Shown piece after piece: positions 8,376-16,722 of a stretch of 64,000 nt of DNA. The notes under the pieces were generated by a model that saw nothing but the letters and a program-made list of their open reading frames with translations, searched no databases and was not told the DNA's origin. Location: the NCBI RefSeq assembly GCF_011761235.1, contig NZ_JAAOYW010000002.1, positions 744,001 through 808,000 on the forward strand, written 5' to 3'. The position numbers and the translations under genes are program-made. Numbering within the stretch: the stretch's first letter is position 1; the number at the start of each line of letters is the position of its first letter. The stretch comes from Frigoribacterium faeni (GTDB lineage Bacteria > Actinomycetota > Actinomycetes > Actinomycetales > Microbacteriaceae).

Positions 8376-9962
8376 CTACTCCGAGAGCTCCTCGGGGGCC
8401 AGCCGCACCTCCTCGGCGTCCAGGGTCGCCTGCACCTGCCGCAGCACGGTGTCGTCGATCTGCCCCTCGTCGCGCAGGCGCACCACGGTCTCGCGCTTGC
8501 GGTGCAGGATCTCGAGCCGCAGCGCGCGGTACTGCTCGTCGCGCCGCACGTCCTCGTCGTCCTCGGCGGCGACGTCGCCGGCCTGGACGACCCGCAGGTT
8601 CGCCTCGTACTCCTCGCGGGCCCTGTCCTCGACCTCCTGGTCCACCTCGAGGTCGCGGGCGACCGCCGACAACGCGTCCAGCGCCTCCTCGGTGGCCGTC
8701 GTCTCGGCGAGACGGCGCTCCTCGACGACGCCGGTGTCCTCGGGCAGCGACGCCCAGCGCACGACCGCGGGCAGCAGCAGGCCCTGCACGACGAGCGTGA
8801 CGACGATCACGCCCGAGGTGACGAACACGATCATGTCGCGGTCGGGGAACCCGTCGCCCGACGAGAGCACGAGCGGCACGCCGAGCGCCGCGGCCAGCGA
8901 CACCGCGCCGCGGAACCCGGACAGCCCGCTGAGCACCCGCGCCCGGTGGCTGACCCGCCGCTCGCGCTGCTGGGGGCGCCGGTCGATCGCGCGGATCGCG
9001 TACGCCGCGACGAACAGGAACGCGATGCGCACGGCGATGAGCGTCACGCTGATCACGGCGACCGACACCAGCCCAGTGGCGACGAGGCGGGCGTCGAGGG
9101 AGCGGACCGCCGTCTGCAGCTCGAGGCCGACGAGCACGAACAAGGAGGCGTTGAGCAGGAACGTCGACAGGCTCCAGAAGGCAGCCGACTCGCGTCGCGT
9201 CGCGCCCCGGTCACGGCGGGGCGCCGCCTGGCTGAGCGCGAGGCCCGCGACGACGACGGCCAGCACGCCCGACGACTCGACCGACTCGGCCACCAGGTAG
9301 GCGACGAACGGCGTGAGGATGGTGATGACGGTCTCCTGCAGGGGGTCGTCGAGGCGGCTGCGGATCCGCTTCACCGCCCAGGCGAGGGCCAGGCCGATCA
9401 GCGCGCCTCCCCCGTAGGCGAGCACGACGAGCCACGTGATGCGCAGCGGCGTCGCCTCGTCGTCGCCGGTGACGACCGCGACCGCGAGGCCGTAGATGAC
9501 CAGGGCGGTGCCGTCGTTGACGAGGCTCTTGGCGCGCAGGGTCGTCACGGTGCGCCGCGGCAGCGACTTCGTGAAGGCGCCGACCGCGGTCGCGTCGGTG
9601 GGCGCGACGGCCGCGCCGAGCACCCAGGCAGGGCCCCAGGGCAGGCCGAGGAGGTGCGCGACGGTGGCCACGGCGGCCGCGGTCGCGACGACGAGCACCG
9701 TGCTGGTGAGGACGATGCCGCGCAGGTTCGCCTTGATCTCGCGCAGGGACGTGGTGAGGCTCTCCCAGAACAGCAGGGCCGGCAAGAAGAGGAACAGCAC
9801 CACCTCGGGCGGCAGCTGCACCTCGCGCAGGGCGGGGACGAAGCCGAGCACGACGCCGCTGGCCAGCAGCAGGATCGGCGGGGCGACGTGCAGCCGGCTC
9901 GCCAGGCCGCTGCAGATGAGCACGGCGGCGCCGAGCACGACGACGATCTCGAGACCGAGCAC
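8376..9962 (-). CDS. CPA1-family Na+/H+ (or K+/H+) antiporter
   Basis: A 528-residue membrane protein with about 12 hydrophobic helices. It includes the CPA1 hallmark APTDATAVGAFTKSLP (helix 4-5, ion-binding TDA), then RAKSLVNDGTALVIYG with the conserved ND, and FRGAVSLAAALG. A roughly 120-residue charged cytoplasmic tail follows (residues ~410-528, EEALDALSAVARDLEV...). It exchanges cytoplasmic Na+ or K+ for external protons. The start chosen is GTG at 9962, because GAGGA lies five bases upstream; the GTG at 9974 is the alternative. The stop codon overlaps a copy of the dispersed GAGGCGCGGG motif. Confidence 0.88.
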   Translation of the reverse strand: MLGLEIVVVLGAAVLICSGLASRLHVAPPILLLASGVVLGFVPALREVQLPPEVVLFLFLPALLFWESLTTSLREIKANLRGIVLTSTVLVVATAAAVATVAHLLGLPWGPAWVLGAAVAPTDATAVGAFTKSLPRRTVTTLRAKSLVNDGTALVIYGLAVAVVTGDDEATPLRITWLVVLAYGGGALIGLALAWAVKRIRSRLDDPLQETVITILTPFVAYLVAESVESSGVLAVVVAGLALSQAAPRRDRGATRRESAAFWSLSTFLLNASLFVLVGLELQTAVRSLDARLVATGLVSVAVISVTLIAVRIAFLFVAAYAIRAIDRRPQQRERRVSHRARVLSGLSGFRGAVSLAAALGVPLVLSSGDGFPDRDMIVFVTSGVIVVTLVVQGLLLPAVVRWASLPEDTGVVEERRLAETTATEEALDALSAVARDLEVDQEVEDRAREEYEANLRVVQAGDVAAEDDEDVRRDEQYRALRLEILHRKRETVVRLRDEGQIDDTVLRQVQATLDAEEVRLAPEELSE

Positions 9963-10124
9963 GGGGTTCCTCACGGGTGGGCGGGCCGAGGCGGCACCGT
10001 GCCCCTGAGACAACTCGCTCGGCGGGGGTCGTGCGGGGTGCTGGTGGTGCCTGGCTCGGCGGGGCGGGCGAGGGGTGCCGACGGACCCTCCCGCGCGCGG
10101 CCGCCGCGACCTACGCTCAGGAGC

Positions 10125-11018
10125 ATGGACGACAAGACCCAGGTGCGCGAGTTCCTCGTCAGCCGACGCGGGCGCATCACGCCCGAGCAGGCGGGGCTGC
10201 CCGCCTACGGCACGACGCGTCGGGTCTCCGGGCTGCGTCGGGAAGAGGTGGCGATGCTCGCCGGGGTCAGCGTCGACTACTACGTGCGGCTCGAGCGCGG
10301 CAACCTGTCCGGCGTCTCCGAGAGCGTGCTCGAGGCGCTCGCGCGGGCGCTGCAGCTGAGCGAGGCCGAGCGGGCGCACCTGTTCGACCTGGCGCGCACC
10401 GCGAACGCGTCGCCGACGGCGAGGCGGCGGGTGACGACGCGTCGGGTGCGCCCGCAGGTGCAGCAGATGCTCGACGCGCTGGGCTCGCCCGCCTGGGTCC
10501 GCAACGGGCGGGGCGACTTCCTCGCCGGCAACGTGCTCGGGCGCGCGCTGTACTCCGAGATCTTCCGGGACCCGGTGCGGCCGGCGAACACGATCCGGTA
10601 CACGTTCCTCAGCCCGCGCGCCCGCGACTTCTTCGTCGACTGGGAGAGCACGGCCGACGCGAGCGTCGCCATCCTCCGGGCCGAGGCCGGCCGCGACCCG
10701 CACGACCGGGCCCTGTCCGACCTGGTCGGCGAGCTGGCGACCCGCAGCGAGGACTTCCGCGTCCGCTGGGCGGCCCACGACGTCGCCTTCCACCGCACCG
10801 GCTTCAAGCGGGTGCACCACCCCGTCGTCGGGCGGCTCGACCTCGACTTCGAGGGCATGGAGCTCACGGCCGACGTCGGCCTCACCGTGTTCGTCTACAG
10901 CGCCGAGCCCGGCACGGTCTCGGCCGAGCGTCTCGCCCTGCTCGCCAGCTGGGCCCTCTCCGAGGCCGGCGAGGCGAAGGAGGCGGCGGTCCAGTCCCCC
11001 GCACCCGACGCGGTCTGA
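10125..11018 (+). CDS. XRE-family regulator with MmyB-like ligand domain
   Basis: A 297-residue regulator. The N-terminal HTH (VSGLRREEVAMLAGVSVDYY, residues ~26-45, then VRLERGNLSGVS) is of the type found in actinobacterial MmyB-like proteins. The remainder (PAWVRNGRGDFLAGNVLGRA, then FVDWESTADASVAILRAEAG) matches the PAS-like MmyB ligand-binding domain, thought to bind fatty acids. Start ATG has AGGAG five bases upstream. It is divergent from the antiporter gene with a 162-base gap, so it may control that gene; this is inference. Such regulators usually repress an adjacent divergently transcribed gene. Confidence 0.85.
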   Translation: MDDKTQVREFLVSRRGRITPEQAGLPAYGTTRRVSGLRREEVAMLAGVSVDYYVRLERGNLSGVSESVLEALARALQLSEAERAHLFDLARTANASPTARRRVTTRRVRPQVQQMLDALGSPAWVRNGRGDFLAGNVLGRALYSEIFRDPVRPANTIRYTFLSPRARDFFVDWESTADASVAILRAEAGRDPHDRALSDLVGELATRSEDFRVRWAAHDVAFHRTGFKRVHHPVVGRLDLDFEGMELTADVGLTVFVYSAEPGTVSAERLALLASWALSEAGEAKEAAVQSPAPDAV

Positions 11019-11049
11019 CCCGTCCCGCGTTCCCGGGCCCCGCGCTCGG

Positions 11050-11283
11050 TCATCGCCGCGGCTCGCTGCCCTCGTCGCCGGGAGCAGAGCGCTCTCGGCG
11101 CACGTCGCGGAAGGCCTTCGCGAGGAAGAAGACGCCGAGGAACAGCAGCGGCGTCCCGGCCCACGGGGTGTCCACGGCGGCGAACATCGTGATGCCGACC
11201 ACGGCGGACACGACCCCGAGGGAGACGTTCGTGCGGAAGGCCTGCTCGGCGGGCCCCTTCGGTCTCTCGTTCAGCGATCCCAT
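11050..11283 (-). CDS. small two-helix membrane protein
   Basis: A 77-residue protein with two hydrophobic segments (about residues 20-37 and 42-57) and a charged, arginine-rich C-terminus (DVRRERSAPGDEGSEPRR). No family recognised. The start ATG lacks a strong ribosome-binding site. Convergent with the XRE/MmyB regulator. Composition and codon use match the neighbouring core genes, which supports it being real. Confidence 0.55.
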   Translation of the reverse strand: MGSLNERPKGPAEQAFRTNVSLGVVSAVVGITMFAAVDTPWAGTPLLFLGVFFLAKAFRDVRRERSAPGDEGSEPRR

Positions 11284-11354
11284 GCGTCGACGCTACGTCG
11301 CGTCCGGCGCCTCCGCCTCCCTCGCGTGAGGGAGGCCCGCGGCCCGGGTCGCGG

Positions 11355-11663
11355 TCAGGAGTCCCAGGGACCGAGGTCGCCGCCGTTGAGCCCGTAGATC
11401 GCGATGCCGACGATGGCGACGATCGCCAGCACGGCCACGCCGAGCGGCGCCCAGTCGAGGAACCGGTCGGTGCGCGAGCGCGCCGTGCCCGCCGTGGCGG
11501 TGCCCGTGGAGCGGACGGCGGGTCGTACGGGGCCTACGGAGGGCCGCGCCTCGTCGACGGGAGCATCGCCCTGGTCGTCGTCGATCTCGGCCAGGCGCCG
11601 GCGCAGGTCCTCGCGGAACCGCCGGTCGGCGAGCGAACCGCTGACGTCGTCGGGGTCGGTCAT
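11355..11663 (-). CDS. small single-helix membrane protein
   Basis: A 102-residue protein: an acidic/basic N-terminal half (RRFREDLRRRLAEIDDDQ, likely a short amphipathic helix), a low-complexity linker, one transmembrane helix (LGVAVLAIVAIVGIAIYGL) and a short extracellular tail. It has a good start (AGGAG five bases before ATG 11663). The layout resembles many uncharacterised actinobacterial tail-anchored proteins; no function assigned. Confidence 0.6.
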   Translation of the reverse strand: MTDPDDVSGSLADRRFREDLRRRLAEIDDDQGDAPVDEARPSVGPVRPAVRSTGTATAGTARSRTDRFLDWAPLGVAVLAIVAIVGIAIYGLNGGDLGPWDS

Positions 11664-11717
11664 GGTGCTCCTGTCGTTGGGCCGGGGTTCCTGTCTACCC
11701 GACGTCCCGGCCGACGG

Positions 11718-11816
11718 CTACGGCCGCTCGTCCAGCAGTGCCTGGTTCCAGGCCGTGATGTCGAGCGGCTGCGTCGGCGGCAGCTCGATGTCGTCAGGCC
11801 GCGTCCGGTGCTCCAC
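11718..11816 (-). CDS. small 32-residue ORF coupled to the membrane-protein gene
   Basis: Starts GTG at 11816 with an unusually strong AGGAGGGGAGGA just upstream, inside the last codons of the preceding membrane-protein gene (23-base overlap, different frame). The product begins MEHRTRPDDIELPPTQPLDI and ends AWNQALLDERP. The strong ribosome-binding site at an overlapping stop suggests real coupled translation. No family recognised, and the shortness leaves room for chance. Confidence 0.45.
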   Translation of the reverse strand: MEHRTRPDDIELPPTQPLDITAWNQALLDERP

Positions 11817-12828
11817 GGGTCCTCCCCTCCTGCGCTGTGCGGGGACGGACCGTGAGGGCCGCGACGGCCAGGGCGAGCCACACGCCGACCATGAGGGCGG
11901 CCGTGCCGAGGGCCGAGGGGTCCCCGCCGAGGAAGATCGCCCAGGACGCCAGGGCGCTGGCCGCCCAGGGGACGACGGAGAGGACGAGCGCGCCTCCGAG
12001 CCGGTGCCCTGCCACCCGGAGCCCGAGGGCGGCGGACAGTGCGGCGACGATAAGGATGCCCGTGACCCCGGGAGACAGGAGTCCGCCGGCCCAGAGGTAG
12101 CGGTTGAAGAAGTCGTACCAGCTGGGCAGCCCGGCGGCCAGGGGCACGGACGTCGTGTCCGCCCGGTGCATGAGGAGCAGTGCCCCTGCCAGCGCGACGG
12201 ACCAGCCCGCCGACGCGGCGGCGGTGCGCCAGGTCCGTCGCGGCCGCCCTGCGGCGGCGACCACGCCGAGACCGGCGAGGAGGACGAACGTCACCCGGTC
12301 CGGCGTCGGGTACACGACCGCGTAGTCGGGCGACGACGACGCCTGGAACGCCACGAGCACGACGGCGAGCAGGGCCGCGCCGATGGTCGACGCTCGAGCG
12401 GCCGTGCCGCGCCTCGCCAGCACGAACACCGCAGCCAGCACCCAGAGGGCCGTGACCAGGACGCCGGCGCTGGCGAACGGGCCGAAGGGATCCAGGGCGG
12501 CAGCGTGGGCCCTGGGGTTCCAGGGCATCCAGTCCTGGACGACGAAGTAGACGAGGGACCAGGCCACGCCGGTGGCGAGCGCGAAGCTCGCGGCAAGGTC
12601 GCGCGCCTCGGCCGGGAAGACGGCCGTGACGCGCGCCCGCAGGCCGTTCGCCGCGAGGTCGAGCACCTCGGGCCCACGGGGCCGGTCGCGGCCCTCTGCC
12701 TCGGCGACGTCCATCAGGGTCCCCACCACGGCGTCCTCGTTCTCGCGGCGCCACCGCCCGGGGTACCAGCGGAGCAGGCGCCGGTAGCTCCGCTCCAGCC
12801 GTTCGAGGTCGACGCCGACGACGCTCAT
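11794..12828 (-). CDS. multi-pass membrane protein in a PadR operon
   Basis: A 344-residue protein. A cytoplasmic N-terminal segment (LERLERSYRRLLRWYPGRWR, then the helix NEDAVVGTLMDVAEAEGRDR) precedes about eight hydrophobic helices. This N-terminal WYPxxWR motif is common in actinobacterial membrane proteins encoded directly after a PadR regulator; their function is unknown. Its ATG overlaps the PadR stop (ATGA at 12825-12828), so it is expressed and regulated with it. Confidence 0.75.
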   Translation of the reverse strand: MSVVGVDLERLERSYRRLLRWYPGRWRRENEDAVVGTLMDVAEAEGRDRPRGPEVLDLAANGLRARVTAVFPAEARDLAASFALATGVAWSLVYFVVQDWMPWNPRAHAAALDPFGPFASAGVLVTALWVLAAVFVLARRGTAARASTIGAALLAVVLVAFQASSSPDYAVVYPTPDRVTFVLLAGLGVVAAAGRPRRTWRTAAASAGWSVALAGALLLMHRADTTSVPLAAGLPSWYDFFNRYLWAGGLLSPGVTGILIVAALSAALGLRVAGHRLGGALVLSVVPWAASALASWAIFLGGDPSALGTAALMVGVWLALAVAALTVRPRTAQEGRTRGAPDAA

Positions 12829-13190
12829 CGGGCCCCGCCGAACTGGACCTGGCCCGCGACCCCCTGCGGTCGCCACTGGGAGATGCGGGAGCGCGCGGCC
12901 GCGGCGTTCGCCTCGAGACGGCTCGCGGTGGCCCGCAGCGCCTCGATCCCCTCGACGGTGACCTCGAAGTAGCGACGGTTCCTGCCGTCGACGACCTCGT
13001 CGCCGGCCACCGCCACGAGGCCCTGCTCGACGAGTCGGTCGAGCGCGGCGTACAGGGTGCCGACCTTCAGCTGCACCCGGCCCTCGGACAGCTCGGCGGC
13101 GTCCGCGATGAGGGCGTAGCCGTGCTTGCGCCCTCCGGCGAGCGAGGTCAGGACGAGCATGGTCGGCTCGCGCATCTCGATGTGGGTCAT
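12825..13190 (-). CDS. PadR-family transcriptional regulator
   Basis: A 121-residue winged-helix protein. The PadR core runs from EPTMLVLTSLAGGRKHGYAL (residues ~8-27) through the recognition helix and wing (VKVGTLYAALDRLVEQGLV, then RRYFEVTVEGIEAL). A C-terminal dimerisation helix follows. The ATG at 13190 lies six bases after a good -10 box, so the mRNA is probably leaderless. Direct repeats of ATATTCAA overlap the promoter and are the likely autoregulatory operator. It controls at least itself and the membrane protein downstream. Confidence 0.88.
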   Translation of the reverse strand: MTHIEMREPTMLVLTSLAGGRKHGYALIADAAELSEGRVQLKVGTLYAALDRLVEQGLVAVAGDEVVDGRNRRYFEVTVEGIEALRATASRLEANAAAARSRISQWRPQGVAGQVQFGGAR

Positions 13191-13196
13191 GCGGCC

Positions 13197-13224
13197 ACTA
13201 TATTCAACTCATCAGAATATTCAA
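13197..13224 (-). promoter_or_regulatory. promoter and candidate operator of the PadR operon (leaderless)
   Basis: On the minus strand TTGAAT (13224-13219) and TATAGT (13202-13197) are separated by 16 bases, close to the -35/-10 consensus. The A of the PadR ATG lies 7 bases after the -10 box, where transcription should start, so no leader exists. ATATTCAA occurs twice in direct orientation (13200-13207 and 13217-13224), 17 bases apart, overlapping both boxes. Confidence 0.6.
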
Positions 13225-13347
13225 GGCGATGACGCGAGAAGGCGTCAGACAGCCGCGGCGACCGGTCGCTTGGCGTCGTCTCCCTCGTCGGGATGAGATC
13301 CGCGCCCTCTCCCCGGGGGCGCGACCCGCCCCTCCTACTGTCGTGAC

Positions 13348-14619
13348 ATGACCACCCTTCGACTCGTCGCCTACGTGGCGGCCCCTGCCGGCGGCGCCGC
13401 GTTCGTCGCCCTCTGGACGTTCGCCGAGGCCGGACGGGACGGCCTCGCCGGCGTCGTCGTCCAGGCCGCCGTGCTCGGCCTCGCGATCGGCCTCTGCGTC
13501 GTCGCCCCGGCCTTCGCGCTCGTCGCGGTCGTCGCCCTCCCCGCGGCGCAGCTGCTCGGGCTCGCCCCGCCGACGAGCGCGACCACCTGGCCGATGTACG
13601 GCGCGATCTGCGTCGTGGCGCTCGTCGTCGCCGCCACCGCGCGCCGACGGGAGCGCCTGCTCGCTCTGCCGCTCACGCTCGTGTCCACCGCGCTGGCCGT
13701 CGTGCACCTGACCGTGCCGACCGCCGCCGACCCGGGCAAGTGGACCTCGTGGACGGGCTCGTTCTCCGCGCTGCACCCGATCCGGGACTCGCTCGCGCTG
13801 CTGCTGCTCGCCGGCACCGGACTGGTCGTGCTCGCGTGGGGCGCGGGGTTCGGCATCGGAGCGGCGACGCGCCTCCGTCGGCTCGACAGCGTGCTGGCCG
13901 ACACCGAGGGCCGTCTCGCGGAGACCGACCTCGAGCTGCGCCTGGGCCAGGAGCGGTCGCGGATCTCGCGCGACGTGCACGACTCGGTCGCCCACGCGCT
14001 CACGATCGTCGTGGCCCAGTCCGAAGGAGGCGCCGCCCTGCACCGCAGGGACCCTGACGTCGTCGACGTCGTCCTCGAGGCCATCAGCGGGGTCGCCCGG
14101 GAGGCCCTCGCCGACGTCCGCGGCCTGGTCGAGCGCATCACCGAGCCCGGCGACGAGCTGCTCTCGCTCGAGGACGTCCCCGCCCTCGCCGAGCGGATGC
14201 GCGGGGTCGGCATGGCCGTCACGCTCGACGAGCTCGGCGAGCGCCCGGAGCTGCGCGCCGCCCAGCAGCTGACCGTCTACCGGCTCGTGCAGGAGAGCCT
14301 GACGAACGCGCTGAAGCACGGCGGCCAGGCGAGCCGCGCCTCCGTCGTGCTCGACTGGCGCGGGGGCGGGCTGGCGCTGATGGTCCACTCGTCGGGCGGG
14401 GCTCCCCTCGTCGCCCGTGGCTCGCTGCCGGGGGCAGGGGCGGGCATCACGGGCATGACCGAGCGGGCCGCCATCAGCGGCGGGTGGCTCACGGCGGGGC
14501 CCGACGAGTCGGGCGACTTCGTCGTCACCGCCTCGCTGCCGTTCGGCCAGGGCCCCGCGGCCGCCGCCCCGGACGAGCTCGCCGCGACCGTGCCGGGCGG
14601 GAGCGCCGCTCGTGGCTGA
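13348..14619 (+). CDS. NarL/DesK-type sensor histidine kinase
   Basis: A 423-residue kinase. Several hydrophobic helices form the N-terminal half (residues ~5-165). A HisKA_3 dimerisation domain carries the phosphoacceptor in SRISRDVHDSVAHALTIVVA (His ~211). The HATPase domain has the N box VQESLTNALKHG and the G box GAGAGITGMTERAAISGG. It autophosphorylates on histidine and passes the phosphate to the response regulator whose GTG start overlaps its last codons by 8 bases. The stimulus is unknown; the membrane-embedded sensor suggests a membrane or wall signal. Confidence 0.9.
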   Translation: MTTLRLVAYVAAPAGGAAFVALWTFAEAGRDGLAGVVVQAAVLGLAIGLCVVAPAFALVAVVALPAAQLLGLAPPTSATTWPMYGAICVVALVVAATARRRERLLALPLTLVSTALAVVHLTVPTAADPGKWTSWTGSFSALHPIRDSLALLLLAGTGLVVLAWGAGFGIGAATRLRRLDSVLADTEGRLAETDLELRLGQERSRISRDVHDSVAHALTIVVAQSEGGAALHRRDPDVVDVVLEAISGVAREALADVRGLVERITEPGDELLSLEDVPALAERMRGVGMAVTLDELGERPELRAAQQLTVYRLVQESLTNALKHGGQASRASVVLDWRGGGLALMVHSSGGAPLVARGSLPGAGAGITGMTERAAISGGWLTAGPDESGDFVVTASLPFGQGPAAAAPDELAATVPGGSAARG

Positions 14620-15280
14620 GCCGGTCCGGGTCGCCGTCGTCGACGACCTGCCCCTCTTCGCGCTCGGCATCCGCATGCAGCTCGACGCGACCGACGACCT
14701 CACCTGCGTGGGCACCGCCTCCGACGGTCGCAGCGGCCTCGAGCTGGTCCGCCGCGAGCGCCCCGACGTCGTGCTGATGGACATCCGCATGCCCGTGCTC
14801 GACGGCCTCGCCGCGACGGCGGCGCTGCAGGACGACGGCGCCGACGCGCCCCGCGTGGTCGTCCTCACGACCATCCGCCACGACGAGGCCGTCTACCTCG
14901 CCGCGCGCGCCGGGGCCACCGCCTTCCTCACCAAGGACGCCCGGCCGGAGGTGCTGCTCGCGACGGTCCGGGCGGCGGCGGTCGGCGAGACGGTCGGCGA
15001 CACGGACCAGCTGCTGCGCGACTTCGGTCCACCGCCGGCACGACCGCGCGTCGACGCGCTCGCCGCCCTGACGCCGCGCGAGCGCGAGACGTTCCTGCTG
15101 CTCGCGAAGGGCCTGACGAACACCGAGATCGCCGAGGGGTCCCACGTCGCGGAGGCGACCGTGAAGACCCACGTGAGCGCGGTGCTGTCGAAGCTCGGGC
15201 TGCGCAGCCGGCTGCAGGTGGTGGTGTTCGCGCACGAGCAGGGGCTGGTCGGCGGGGCGTCGCGGGCGGCGGAGCGGTAG
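14612..15280 (+). CDS. NarL/FixJ-family response regulator
   Basis: A 222-residue two-domain regulator. The receiver domain has VVDD near the N-terminus, the phosphoacceptor Asp57 in VVLMDIRMPVLDGL, the conserved Thr in VVLTTIRHDEAV and Lys in FLTKDARPE. The C-terminal LuxR-type HTH is LTPREREtFLLLAKGL plus NTEIAEGSHVAEATVKTHVS. It starts GTG inside the kinase gene, so the pair is translationally coupled. It is followed by a convergent gene; targets are unknown. Confidence 0.92.
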   Translation: MAEPVRVAVVDDLPLFALGIRMQLDATDDLTCVGTASDGRSGLELVRRERPDVVLMDIRMPVLDGLAATAALQDDGADAPRVVVLTTIRHDEAVYLAARAGATAFLTKDARPEVLLATVRAAAVGETVGDTDQLLRDFGPPPARPRVDALAALTPRERETFLLLAKGLTNTEIAEGSHVAEATVKTHVSAVLSKLGLRSRLQVVVFAHEQGLVGGASRAAER

Positions 15281-15362
15281 GCGTCGCGGTCTCGCCCCGG
15301 GGGCCCGACCGTCGTCGGGGGTGCAGGGCGTGCGCGGTCCCGGGGCCGGGAGCGCGCCTCCT

Positions 15363-16436
15363 TCAGGCTCGTTCGGCGGAGCGCGAGACGAGGCGCAAGC
15401 CGAGGCCCGTGAGCAGGAGCAGGGCGGCGGCGAGCGCAGCGGCGCCGGACGAGGCAGGGCCGGTGAGCGCCAGCTCGGCCGGTCGTGGGGCGTCGACGGC
15501 CGTCGGTGCGGTCCCGGCCGCGGCGGCGGGGACGGGGGCGACGCCCGCGCCGGGGAGGGGCGCGTCGCCCTGGGGTGCGGGGGCAGGGGCCGCGGCGGCC
15601 TGCAGCGTCGTGAGGGCCGTCACCGGGGACGACGGTCCGGGGCCGTTCGGGTTGACCGCGCGGAGGGCGACCCGGTAGTCGGTGTCGGGCGTGAGCGGGC
15701 TCAGGGTCACCTCCGTCACCGACCCGTCGGTGCCCGTCGCCGAGGCCGCGACGGCCCAGGTCGCCCCGCCGTCGATTGAGACCTCGTATCCCGTCAGGGG
15801 GATCCCGCCGTCGTCGGGCGTGGGGAACGACAGCACCGCGGCGGTGGCCGCGCTGTCGACCGTCGGCGCCCCGATCCCGTCCGGCACGGTCGTCGTGTCG
15901 AGCGTGAAGTCCGCGTCGGCGGAGGCGCCGGCCCCTGGCGAGGACGCGCGGATCGTGAAGGTCGACAGCGCCTTCTGCTCGGGCGCGCCCTGGACTGCCC
16001 CCGTGGCCGCGTCGAGGCTGAGCCCGGCGGGGAGGGCACCCGCGACGACGGCGTAGCCGACCTGGTGGCCGGCGGCGTGGACCGCGTCGGCGTACGACGC
16101 CCCGACCTGCGGCCGCGCCAGGGCGAGGTCGTCCCACCGGGGCGTGGCGTAGGTCAGCTGGAGGGTGCTCTCCTTCTGGATGCCGTAGTCGGACAGCGAG
16201 CGGCCGTCCTGGAGCGTCTGCCCGGCGAACGCGAGGATCTGGTCCTCCGGCAGGACGTCTCGTCGGTCCTGGTACTTGGCCTTGACGTTGTCGATCGTGT
16301 CCGACGACTCGACCTCGAGCGTCACGGTCGGCCCGTCGGGCGGGACGACGAAGATCTGCATGGCCATGGCGGGCCCCGCGGACACGAGAGCCAGGGCCGC
16401 ACCGGCCGCCAGCGCCGCGACGAGTCTCTTCAGCAT
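15363..16436 (-). CDS. secreted, LALTG-anchored ubiquitin-domain protein
   Basis: A 357-residue surface protein. Residues 1-25 are a signal peptide ending AMA, so the mature chain should begin at the Met that opens a ubiquitin fold: [40 protein letters not shown] and [17 protein letters not shown]. By eye about 45 of 69 positions equal human ubiquitin. Lys27, Lys29 and Lys63 are kept; Lys6, 11, 33 and 48 are changed. The Leu8/Ile44/Val70 patch is lost and there is no C-terminal GG, so it cannot be conjugated. A He_PIG-type Ig domain ([20 protein letters not shown]), an FN3 domain (ending [13 protein letters not shown]), a Pro/Ala linker, LALTG, a hydrophobic helix and a basic tail follow. Likely a wall-displayed binding protein. 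Confidence 0.85.
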   Translation of the reverse strand: MLKRLVAALAAGAALALVSAGPAMAMQIFVVPPDGPTVTLEVESSDTIDNVKAKYQDRRDVLPEDQILAFAGQTLQDGRSLSDYGIQKESTLQLTYATPRWDDLALARPQVGASYADAVHAAGHQVGYAVVAGALPAGLSLDAATGAVQGAPEQKALSTFTIRASSPGAGASADADFTLDTTTVPDGIGAPTVDSAATAAVLSFPTPDDGGIPLTGYEVSIDGGATWAVAASATGTDGSVTEVTLSPLTPDTDYRVALRAVNPNGPGPSSPVTALTTLQAAAAPAPAPQGDAPLPGAGVAPVPAAAAGTAPTAVDAPRPAELALTGPASSGAAALAAALLLLTGLGLRLVSRSAERA

Positions 16437-16615
16437 CTGCCCCTGCTCCCGGATCTCCGCGCACCACGCTCGGTCGCCCCACGGTGGCCGAGCTGACCCG
16501 CGACCACCACCCCCTCTTCGGGCGGGCGGGCGGGCCGAGCAGCACCCGTCGGGGGACGGCGTCGCGCCTTCCCCTTGCGCACGACGCCCTGCGCTCGTAC
16601 TCTGACCTGCAGGAT

Positions 16616-16627
16616 GTAACCGGTTAC
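16616..16627. promoter_or_regulatory. LacI-type operator, site 1 (GTAACCGGTTAC)
   Basis: A perfect 12-base palindrome with the central CG typical of LacI/GalR operators, 96 bases upstream of the CoA-transferase start and 179 bases from the divergent ubiquitin-domain gene. Two further copies occur at 23487 and 24664 at the other promoters of the cluster, and a LacI regulator is encoded at 20489, so it is probably this regulator's site. Confidence 0.65.
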
Positions 16628-16722
16628 CCAGCATGGCCCGAGACGGCGACGCGGCTGACCGGCAGCATCACGGGCAGGTCGACGACGATCTGTCCCAGCA
16701 ACGTTGGGAGACGTCGACGACC

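Noticed and set aside
15363-16436. Ubiquitin-like protein as a conjugation (ubiquitylation) system
   Set aside because: There is no C-terminal diglycine, no E1/E2/JAB gene nearby, and the protein is exported; conjugation is not supported.
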